DNA from: Amphibalanus amphitrite
Lineage: Eukaryota; Arthropoda; Thecostraca; Balanomorpha; Balanidae
Assembly (NCBI RefSeq): GCF_019059575.1
Contig: NW_024882191.1
Coordinates: 248,001 to 312,000 of the forward strand
DNA: 64,000 bases
Direction of reading: 5' to 3'
In this document: piece after piece, positions 54,028-64,000 of the stretch
Position numbering within the stretch: position 1 is the stretch's first letter
How the letters are laid out: each line of letters starts with the position of its first letter
Made by a program: the position numbers and the translations under genes
Notes under the pieces: model-generated
What the model saw: the letters and a program-made list of their open reading frames with translations, nothing else
The model's database searches: none
Told to the model about the DNA's origin: nothing

Positions 54028-54760
54028 TACAAGTTTTGGAAGGTCTGAAAAACTTGTACGGAATGTCCGTACAAGTTTCGACGACCGAAAATGAGCTTTG
54101 CAATTAAAATGGCATAAATGAAGTGAATGTATTTTTGATAATGCTAGACATCCGGGAGGTACTAAGGATGTCTCAGTTTTTGCCGAGAAAGACAGCGGTC
54201 TTCATCACGTTTTTCGATGCACATCTACCACCTGGCACCTGAATTACATTTTCTCTTTCTAACGGTATGGTAGATTAGGCACCTATCCCGGAGGATCGTA
54301 TGCCTGCGACATGTACTTAAGCGGCATCGTATTCCTCTCGCCAAGACGCGTCGAATGAATTGTAACTCGGTCCAAGGAATCATTTCATGAAAGCTCAACT
54401 TGGGTCAAGGTAATGATCTGACTGGAATAGGTCATGTCCCATACCTACCAGTTGATCCGTACATATTGTTTAGATGAACACATCCAAGGTCTTTTCATTG
54501 CTCTAGCATGTCTCCATCAAAAGTTGTCGTCAAAAATTGCTGCAGAGGCAGTACGTGACCTGAGATGGGCCTGAGGAGAGGTCTTTGGTGCAATTTTTCG
54601 ATTCAATATGTTATTTATACATATCTGTTCCCTGATGTTTGAGCATTTAGCATGGCTTTCGTCCAAAAGAAGCGCAGTTCAATTTTCTCTCAATGACTTT
54701 TAATGGAAAGAACGAAAAATGACCTTATCTTAGGTCACCCACATCAAAAGTCCCCAGCCG
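54028..54760. repeat. Fragments of TGACCT-rich MITEs
   Basis: 54330-54460 resembles the middle of copies A-C (TTCCTCTCGCCxAGACGCGTCG then AATGAAxTxTAA). 54605-54730 resembles 38040-38150 (TGTTTGAGxxxTTAG, AAAAGAAGCGCAGTTCA). Confidence 0.5.
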
Positions 54761-54861
54761 GCTCATGGTGCTCCGCTGGCTGACGGCGTCTGCCCGTCGC
54801 TGCCCCCGCCGGGCGCCGGTGGCTGTCGGCGTCTCATGCCCCGGTGGTGCTCCCCCCACAG

Positions 54862-54919
54862 GCCAGGCGTTCACTCCGACCAAGCGTGCTCGCTTTGAGC
54901 CGCCCCGGCCCGGCTGCAG
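54862..54919 (+). CDS. Alternative candidate exon of the unknown gene
   Basis: After TGGTGCTCCCCCCACAG a short GC-rich open stretch continues the phase of exon 41365-41509 and encodes GQAFTPTKRARFEPPRPG, a basic, nuclear-localisation-like stretch. The best end would need a GC donor (CAG then GCAAAT), which is unusual; otherwise the frame runs to a stop near 54958. Not recognised; it could be chance. Confidence 0.25.
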
Positions 54920-56255
54920 GCAAATCGGTTTTTTATATCGCGATTTGAACGGAAAATAAAAATCACACCCTCTCACGGCACGGCAGCACACCTGGAGAGC
55001 AAAAAACAGATCACAGCTTGGTTTATCTTCACGCATTTTTTCCTCGGTTGTATGGTTTTTTGGTCGGCATTATTGGTTTTTTGTTCGGTGCCACCGGCTC
55101 GTCTGCATATTCGAACTCTGGATGGACAATGGCTGGATTTGAATGGCCGGAGCCGCGGCAGGGGGAGGGGGAGCCGGCCTTTTTTGTCAGCCGTCTCGCT
55201 GTCGGAGGCCGGGGGGGGGGCACACCTCAGCAGGGCGGCGGCCTCCGCGCAGGTCGCGCGGTCGGCTCCGATGACGCGCCGCTGGCTGAAACCCCGACTC
55301 CCCTTTGTGCGACGATCCCCGGAATATGGTATGTATGTAAGTACATTAAACATTGTATGGCCAGACGCACTAGCAAGACTCGCACTGGCCGCTCTCTAGT
55401 CTCTGGTATTCTATGTAACGTGCTAGTCCCTTATCAATGGTGCAGAAAGAGCAATCTGGAGCAGGTTCCAGAAGTAAAGATTGCAACCAATGACCTTCGA
55501 ATTGCTGGATATCCCATCCCTCTTTGTATATCTAGGAAGACTCGTCTGTCATCGGAATGTCCCAGGGGTAGCCAGTAACAGTTGGTAGCATTAGGCCAAA
55601 TGGACGCTCAAAAACTACTACCCCATAGGGTTTCCATGTTAAATCGACCTTTTTCAAGCGAGCCTCACACGTAAGCTAAAAGATAAAGTGCCAATATTAT
55701 TATGGGGAAAGGTAGCCTCAAGCTTCCTCTACAACCTTTTTATCTAGCGTTTTTCGATGCTGAGGCCATAACAGGTCCAAAAAGCATTGGGCGCTGCCCG
55801 AGGTACCAAAAGCCCCTCCATGAGAGCACAAGTTCCTGCGCATGCGCACATTGCCTCAACCCTGTACTGGCATACATTAGTGATACTGCTCACGGACTCG
55901 GTCAGCCAATCAGCGTCCCCGATTACATTAATAGATGTCGCTAGCATCACGTAAATCCTGCTTGCGAACACATTTTAAGAATGAAACAGCTGCGCCATTT
56001 CCGCCTTCCATTGATTCCTTCCATCTTAGTATCAACTATACGCTTTTCAACTAACTTTAGACTAAGTTTTAAACTATGGTCAGTATGTTATTTCTGGTAC
56101 ATATAATTTAAAAATAACTGCTTTATGAATTTCGCTTTACTCGTCAGAATAGAATACTCTATTTTTTCCATATTCAAAAAATATATCACCTACCATGTAA
56201 CTTATACAGGTAAAATGGGCGCTTTCCGCGTCGTTGGTGTACCCGTTGTTCTATA
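54920..56255. other. Intergenic, no gene recognised
   Basis: Includes a GC-rich patch (55130-55320) with a G run and otherwise unique sequence. No supported exon, RNA gene or complete element. Confidence 0.4.
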
Positions 56256-59200
56256 ATGTCCGTCAAGACAGCCCATATTCAGCCCAGATTCAGCCCGGAT
56301 TCAGCCCAGATTCGGGACACCTCCGATCAAGCTGAAACTCGCACACAATGTAGGCCATGACATGCCCAATCCACAGTCCAAGTCATTCGGTGGCACTCCC
56401 AGCCGTTTGACCTACAGAGGTCAGCAAAGATCACGTGGCCCAAATTTGCACAGCAGATTGTGGCCCACCCAGTAGAGCTAGAGCGCTAAAAATGGCACCA
56501 ATCGACTCGCCAGCATCTAATCTTACTTTCCCAACACTCATTTGACCTCTCAAGGTCATGCGATGACCTAAGGTCATTTGTGGGCTATGTCGAAAATACA
56601 CTTGCACAGCAGTTTTCGAGTAGATGGATTGACCGAATTCCAAATCAAAGCACATCATCGGGTAGCCCATAAGCCGTAGTAACTTTTCTTAAAAACCGCT
56701 TTTCGATATGTGACCCCGTTTGACCTCGGCAGGTCAAAATGTGCAAATAAACGACACTCAATACGTCGCAGCCCGGATTCAGCCCAGATTCGGGACACCT
56801 CCGATCAAGCTGAAACTCGCACACAATGTAGGCCATGACATGCCTAATCCACAGTACAAGTCATTCGGTGGCACTCAAAGCCGTTTGACCTACAGAGGTC
56901 AGCAAAGGTCACGTGGCCCAAATTTGCACAGCAGATTGTGGCCCACCCAGTAGAGCTAGAGCGCTAAAAATGACACCAATCGACTCGCCAGCATCTAATC
57001 TTACTTTCCCAACACTCATTTGACCTCTCAAGGTCATGCGATGACCTAAGGTCATTTGTGGGCTATGTCGAAAATACACTTGCACAGCAGTTTTCGAGTA
57101 GATGGATTGACCGAATTCCAAATCAAAGCACATCATCGGGTAGCCCATAGGCCGTAGTAACTTTCCTTGAAAACCGCTTTTCGATATGTGACCCCGTTTG
57201 ACCTCGGCAGGTCAAAATGTGCAAATAAACGACACTCAATACGTCGCAGCCCGGATTCAGCCCAGATTCAGGACACCTCCGATCAAGCTGAAACTCGCAC
57301 ACAATGTAGGCCATGACATGCCCAATCCACAGTACAAGTCATTCGGTGGCACTCCCAGCCGTTTGACCTACAGGGGTCAGCAAAGGTCACGTGGCCCAAA
57401 TTTGCACAGCAGATTGTGGCCCACCCAGTAGAGCTAGAGCGCTAAAAATGGCACCAATCGACTCGCCAGCATCTAATCTTACTTTCCCAACACTCATTTG
57501 ACCTCTCATGGTCATGCGATGACCTAAGGTCATTTGTGGGCTATGTCGAAAATACACTTGCACAGCAGTTTTCGAGTAGATGGATTGACCGAATTCCAAA
57601 TCAAAGCACATCATCGGGTAGCCCATAGGCCGTGGTAACTTTCCTTGAAAACCGCTTTTCGATATGTGACCCCGTTTGACCTCGGCAGGTCAAAATGTGC
57701 AAATAAACGACACTCAATACGTCGCAGCCCGGATTCAGCCCAGATTCGGGACACCTCCGATCAAGCTAAAACTCGCACACAATGTAGGCCATGACATGCC
57801 CAATCCACAGTCCAAGTCATTCGGTGACACTCCCAGCCGTTTGACCTACAGAGGTCAGCAAAGGTCACGTGGCCCAAATTTGCACAGCAGATTGTGGCCC
57901 ACCCAGTAGAGCTAGAGCGCTAAAAATGGCACCAATCGACTCGCCAGCATCTAATCTTACTTTCCCAACACTCATTTGACCTCTCAAGGTCATGCGATGA
58001 CCTAAGGTCATTTGTGGGCTATGTCGAAAATACACTTGCACAGCAGTTTTCGAGTAGATGGATTGACCGAATTCCAAATCAAAGCACATCATCGGGTAGC
58101 CCATAGGCCGTAGTAACTTTCCTTAAAAACCGCTTTTCGATATGTGACCCCGTTTGATCTCGGCAGGTCAAAATGTGCAAATAAACGACACTCAATACTA
58201 TAATTCGGTCAATCCATCTACTCGAAAACTGCTGTGCAAGTGTATTTTCGACATAGCCCACAAATGACCTTAGGTCATCGCATGACCTTGAGAGGTCAAA
58301 TGAGTGTTGGGAAAGTAAGATTAGATGCTGGCGAGTCGATTGGTGCCATTTTTAGCGCTCTAGCTCTACTGGGTGGGCCACAATCTGCTGTGCAAATTTG
58401 GGCCACGTGACCTTTGCTGACCTCTGTAGGTCAAACGGCTGGGAGTGCCACCGAATGACTTGGACTGTGGATTGGGCATGTCATGGCCTACATTGTGTGC
58501 GAGTTTCAGCTTGATCGGAGGTGTCCCGATCTGGGCTGAATCCGGGCTGCGACGTATTGAGTGTCGTTTATTTGCACATTTTGACCTGCCGAGGTCAAAC
58601 GGGGTCACATATCGAAAAGCGGTTTTCAAGGAAAGTTACTACGGCCTATGGGCTACCCGATGATGTGCTTTGATTTGGAATTCGGTCAATCCATCTACTC
58701 GAAAACTGCTGTGCAAGTGTATTTTCGACATAGCCCACAAATGACCTTAGGTCATCGCATGACCTTGAGAGGTCAAATGAGCATTGGAAAAGTAAGATTA
58801 GATGCTGGCGAGTCGATTGGTGCCATTTTTAGCGCTCTAGCTCTACTGGGTGGGCCACAATCTGCTGTGCAAATTTGGGCCACGTGACCTTTGCTGACCT
58901 CTGTAGGTCAAACGGCTTTGAGTGCCACCGAATGACTTAGACTGTGGATTGGGCATGTCATGGCCTACATTGTGTGCGAGTTTCAGCTTGATCGGAGGTG
59001 TCCCGAATCTGGGCTGAATCCGGGCTGCGACGCATTGAGTGTCGTTTATTTGCACATTTTGACCTGCCGAGGTCAAACGGGGTCACATATCGAAAAGCGG
59101 TTTTGAAGGAAAGTTACTACGGCCTATGGGCTACCCAATGATGTGCTTTGATGTGGAATTCGGTCATGCCATCTACTCGAAAACTGCTGTGCAAGTGTAT

Positions 59201-62200
59201 TTTCGACATAGCCCACAAATGACCTTAGGTCATCGCATGACCTTGAGAGGTCAAATGAGTGTTGGGAAAGTAAGATTAGATGCTGGCGAGTCGATTGGTG
59301 CCATTTTTAGCGCTCTAGCTCTACTGGGTGGGCCACAACCTGCTGTGCAAATTTGGGCCACGTGACCTTTGCTGACCTCTGTAGGTCAAACGGCTGGGAG
59401 TGCCACCGAATGACTTGGACTGTGGATTGGACATGTCATGGCCTACATTGTGTGCGAGTTTCAGCTTGATCGGAGGTGTCCCGAATCTGGGCTGAATCCG
59501 GGCTGCGACGTATTGAGTGTCGTTTATTTGCACATTTTGACCTGCCGAGGTCAAACGGGGTCACATATCGAAAAGCGGTTTTCAAGGAAAGGTACTACGG
59601 CCTATGGGCTACCCGATGATGTGCTTTGATTTGGAATTCGGTCAATCCATCTACTCGAAAACTGCTGTGCAAGTGTATTTTCGACATAGCCCACAAATGA
59701 CCTTAGGTCATCGCATGACCTTGAGAGGTCAAATGAGTATTGGGAAAGTAAGATTAGATGCTGGCGAGTCGATTGGTTCCATTTTTAGCGCTCTAGCTCT
59801 ACTGGGTGGGCCACAATCTGCTGTGCAAATTTGGGCCACGTGACCTTTGCTGACCTCTGTAGGTCAAACGGCTGGGTGTGCCACCGAATGACTTGGACTG
59901 TGGATTGGACATGTCATGGCCTACATTGTGTGCGAGTTTCAGCTTGATCGGAGGTGTCCCGAATCTGGGCTGAATCCGGGCTGCGACGTATTGAGTGTCG
60001 TTTATTTGCACATTTTGACCTGCCGAGGTCAAACGGGGTCACATATCGAAAAGCGGTTTTCAAGGAAAGTTACTACGGCCTATGGGCTACCCGATGATGT
60101 GCTTTGATTTGGAATTCGGTCAATCTATCTACTCGAAAACTGCTGTGCAAGTGTATTTTCGACATAGCCCACAAATGACCTTAGGTCATCGCATGACCTT
60201 GAGAGGTCAAATGAGCATTGGGAAAGTAAGATTAGATGCTGGCGAGTCGATTGGTGCCATTTTTAGCGCTCTAGCTCTACTGGGTGGGCCACAATCTGCT
60301 GTGCAAATTTGGGCCACGTGACCTTTGCTGACCTCTGTAGGTCAAACGGCTTTGAGTGCCACCGAATGACTTGGACTGTGGATTGGGCATGTCATGGCCT
60401 ACATTGTGTGCGAGTTTCAGCTTGATCGGAGGTGTCCCGAATCTGGGCTGAATCCGGGCTGCGACGCATTGAGTGTCGTTTATTTGCACATTTTGACCTG
60501 CCGAGGTCAAACGGGGTCACATATCGAAAAGCGGTTTTCAAGGAAAGGTACTACGGCCTATGGGATACCCGATGATGTGCTTTGATTTGGAATTCGGTCA
60601 ATCCATCTACTCGAAAACTGCTGTGCAAGTGTATTTTCGACATAGCCCACAAATGACCTTAGGTCATCGCATGACCTTGAGAGGTCAAATGAGTGTTGGG
60701 AAAGTAAGATTAGATGCTGGCGAGTCGATTGGTGCCATTTTTAGCGCTCTAGCTCTACTGGGTGGGCCACAATCTGCTGTGCAAATTTGGGCCACGTGAC
60801 CTTTGCTGACCTCTGTAGGTCAAACGGCTGGGTGTGCCACCGAATGACTTGGACTGTGGATTGGACATGTCATGGCCTACATTGTGTGCGAGTTTCAGCT
60901 TGATCGGAGGTGTCCCGAATCTGGGCTGAATCCGGGCTGCGACGTATTGAGTGTCGTTTATTTGCACATTTTGACCTGCCGAGGTCAAACGGGGTCACAT
61001 ATCGAAAAGCGGTTTTCAAGGAAAGTTACTACGGCCTATGGGCTACCCGATGATGTGCTTTGATTTGGAATTCGGTCAATCCATCTACTCGAAAACTGCT
61101 GTGCAAGTGTATTTTCGACATAGCCCACAAATGACCTTAGGTCATCGCATGACCTTGAGAGGTCAAATGAGCGTTGGGAAAGTAAGATTAGATGCTGGCG
61201 AGTCGATTGGTGCCATTTTTAGCGCTCTAGCTCTACTGGGTGGGCCACAATCTGCTGTGCAAATTTGGGCCACGTGACCTTTGCTGACCTCTGTAGGTCA
61301 AACGGCTTTGAGTGCCACCGAATGACTTGGACTGTGGATTGGGCATGTCATAGCCTACATTGTGTGCGAGTTTCAGCTTGATCGAAGGTGTCCCGAATCT
61401 GGGCTGAATCCGGGCTGCGACGCATTGAGTGTCGTTTATTTGCACATTTTGACCTGCCGAGGTCAAACGGGGTCACATATCGAAAAGCGGTTTTGAAGGA
61501 AAGTTACTACGGCCTATGGGCTACCCAATGATGTGCTTTGATGTGGAATTCGGTCATGCCATCTACTCGAAAACTGCTGTGCAAGTGTATTTTCGACATA
61601 GCCCACAAATGACCTTAGGTCATCGCATGACCTTGAGAGGTCAAATGAGTGTTGGGAAAGTAAGATTAGATGCTGGCGAGTCGATTGGTGCCATTTTTAG
61701 CGCTCTAGCTCTACTGGGTGGGCCACAATCTGCTGTGCAAATTTGGGCCACGTGACCTTTGCTGACCTCTGTAGGTCAAACGGCTGGGAGTGCCACCGAA
61801 TGACTTGGACTGTGGATTGGGCATGTCATGGCCTACATTGTGTGCGAGTTTCAGCTTGATCGGAGGTGTCCCGAATCTGGGCTGAATCCGGGCTGCGACG
61901 CATTGAGTGTCGTTTATTTGCACATTTTGACCTGCCGAAGTCAAACGGGGTCACATATCGAAAAGCGGTTTTTAAGGAAAGTTACTACGGCCTATGGGCT
62001 ACCCGATGATGTGCTTTGATTTGAAATTCGGTCAATCCATCTACTCGAAAACTGCTGTGCAAGTGTATTTTCGACATAGCCCACAAATGACCTTAGGTAA
62101 TCGCATGACCTTGAGAGGTCAAATGAGTGTTGGGAAAGTAAGATTAGATGCTGGCGAGTCGATTGGTGCCATTTTTAGCGCTCTAGCTCTACTGGGTGGG

Positions 62201-62408
62201 CCACAATCTGCTGTGCAAATTTGGGCCACGTGACCTTTGCTGACCTCTGTAGGTCAAACGGCTGGGAGTGCCACCGAATGACTTGGACTGTGGATTGGGC
62301 ATGTCATGGCCCACATTGTGTGCTAGTTTCAGCTTGACCGGAGGTGTCCCGAATCTGGGCTGAATCCGGGCTGAATCTGGGCTGAATATGGGCTGTCTTG
62401 ATCAACAT
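56256..62408. mobile_element. 6.15-kb foldback element built of 478-bp tandem units
   Basis: Left end ATGTCCGTCAAGACAGCCC, right end inverted ATGTTGATCAAGACAGCCC, flanked by the exact 10-mer TTGTTCTATA (56246-56255; 62409-62418). The left arm (to about 58198) has four 478-bp units; the right arm (from about 58203) has almost nine units in the opposite orientation. The arms abut with no unique spacer and at different phases of the unit. Units are nearly identical. The 60-79-codon open frames that recur every 478 bp are repeat artefacts. Structure and duplication length fit foldback/MuDR-type elements. Confidence 0.92.
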
Positions 62409-64000
62409 TTGTTCTATATACCCTGGGAATGTCCACACCTCAGAAATGGTAAAGCGTCAAAGCAAAAAAAAAAAGACTATTACACGACTGCATCAGATTA
62501 AAGCACACGAAGAAATTCTTATGGTCCATTTTGCAGCTGCAAGTGTTCATTAAGATGGGCAGGATGTCAGGAGCGGCTTGTACCCTGGGTGATCCGATCC
62601 GCTGCCGTTTTTTTTTTTCAGCTGGACTCCCGCTTTGTATTCGCAGCAGCGCACTGCATCACTCCACGACTAAAATACTGACCAGGGAATAGGGACGCTA
62701 TCGTGGAAACGTTGTGGGACACAAACGAAGCTTACGTAGGTCTCGAACGGATTGTGTAATACTGCCATTCAGTCTGCGAGGGATATTATCAGGTCATGTT
62801 TCTCTCATGCTGACCTATGATGTGAAAGGCCTGCAGCACGGATAAAACCGATCGCAAGAATCTGTAGTCCGGCAAGCCTGAGAAGGACTGGACTTAACCC
62901 GGCGGCCGCTGGGCCTCCGCGCTAACCGCCAGCCGCTGGGGGGGGGGGGCTTCTTTACTTTTCCGACGATATCGTTGCAATGCGTGAGGATAGAGAAGCG
63001 AAACTTTGTGCATACCTATATGTTCCTTCATAGCTAGCCGAAGTTGTGTCCAAATTTGGTGTCGCGTCTCATTTCAAATGAAGTCAAAGTGGCGTCAGAA
63101 GTGAATCATAGAATGGAGTTTCATCGTTTCCTCACGATATATCCTCACGATATATAGGACCGAATATATAGGATCGAAAACCGGTCAAGGACTACATAAT
63201 TAACATGGTACTTCTGTTTAAGGATGACAGCAGGTTCTGTTTAGCTAATTTGCCGTTGCGTGTCATGCTCATTGCTCAGTGACATCAGAAACGCTAAATA
63301 TCGGAAAACGACAAAACTTTATGACGTCACTGTGACGTCGTCTTACTTGCTAGAACCACCAAAGATCTCTCAAATGTTGCCTAGGTATTCATTTCAAGCT
63401 ATACCAAATTTAAAGTTCAAATCGTATCAGGTTTCGGAGATATTGCACAAAACGTCGTGGGTTAAAATACAATGAATCGCTGCATGTGTTTTGATCGCTA
63501 TACGGTTGCATGGTTTGGTTAAAATGTATCTGAAGAGCCGTGGGAAAAAATGTTCATGGATATATTGAGGGCAATATAACAGCACGAGCACTGATGGCGG
63601 TTTGAATCGTTTTTTTTTCTCTATTAGGTCTGCCAAACCTTTGAGAATTTGATGTTTTGATCCCTGCCAAAGACAATCTTTCCTTATCTCAAGCGCTTCA
63701 AACCTTGGGATTTATGCACTGATTGCATGATTCTATGCTTAGCGTGTTTTCGGACCTCAGTCACGTCAGTGTACGATGCCAATTGCCAGTGAAGTTATTT
63801 GAGGCATCTGTTTTTTTTTTCGGCATTAACTGGCCGTTCAAAGTGCATTTGCGAGTCGAGATAGGCGCCAATGAACTTGGAATCGCCGCTGCTGAATTGA
63901 GTAATAACTTGTGACAGTTCCTTTTTGGAACTGCTTCTCGGCATGGCCAAATGTGACCCGATTTTGGCCTAACTACACCCAAGTAGACGTTTTTTTAGCG
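62409..64000. other. Right edge, no gene; one TTAA-family end
   Basis: At 62897 TTAACCCGGCGGCCGCTGGG starts a TTAA-type element with a G run near 62940; its other end is not in the window. The remainder is AT-moderate with no recognised exon. Confidence 0.4.

Noticed and set aside
56431..62233. Families of 63-79-codon ORFs repeated every 478 bp on both strands
   Set aside because: Identical because the DNA unit is repeated; overlapping frames on both strands, no domain, no sign of selection visible.

Overview
The window is eukaryotic nuclear DNA. It has spliced genes with GT-AG introns, GC-rich coding exons, and very large introns packed with DNA transposons, MITEs, LINE fragments and minisatellites. 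The one securely identified gene is an animal-type PSMD3/Rpn3 (26S proteasome lid subunit). The transposon mix (Tc1/mariner, hAT, TTAA-type, foldback, Transib-like) and the style of the protein point to an arthropod. A GC-rich crustacean such as a barnacle is my best guess, but it is only a guess.

Layout. 1-3.3 kb: a decayed LINE 3' end and a TTAA-flanked MITE. 3.35-24.6 kb: PSMD3 on the + strand, nine exons, about 496 residues, poly(A) signal at 24595. Most of its introns carry their own minisatellite. Introns 6 and 7 were further enlarged by large elements that inserted into the minisatellites: a 4.7-kb element carrying a 3.3-kb GC-rich array, and a Transib-like element that contains a mariner that contains a LINE. 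24.8-40 kb: intergenic repeats, including two nested sets (a hAT inside a TAGGGG-ended element; a TAGGGG-ended element inside another MITE) and a composite of two small hAT MITEs. 40.6-41.5 kb: a CpG-rich promoter-like stretch and the first coding exon of an unrecognised gene. Its first intron would contain a 6-kb nest of elements, and two candidate downstream exons (48.9 kb and 54.9 kb) are both in phase. 49.4-54 kb: a 1.95-kb hAT MITE, a LINE reverse transcriptase pseudogene and a TAGGGG-ended element. 56.26-62.41 kb: a 6.15-kb foldback element made of 478-bp tandem units in two opposed arms, flanked by a 10-bp target duplication.

The most interesting signals are architectural. (1) The foldback element has units that hold nine AGGTCA/TGACCT nuclear-receptor-type half-sites each. 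(2) Several TA-flanked elements share the outer end TAGGGGARNGTGGGG or close to it, followed by a family-specific inner motif that is scattered again through the same element. (3) DNA transposons here repeatedly carry tandem arrays as their only payload. (4) The 3' splice site of PSMD3 exon 7 is triplicated in frame. (5) A 4.5-kb element has CACAGTG-type ends and a 5-bp duplication, as in Transib/RAG-type transposons.

All boundaries were read by eye; copy numbers and identities are approximate unless a position is given.
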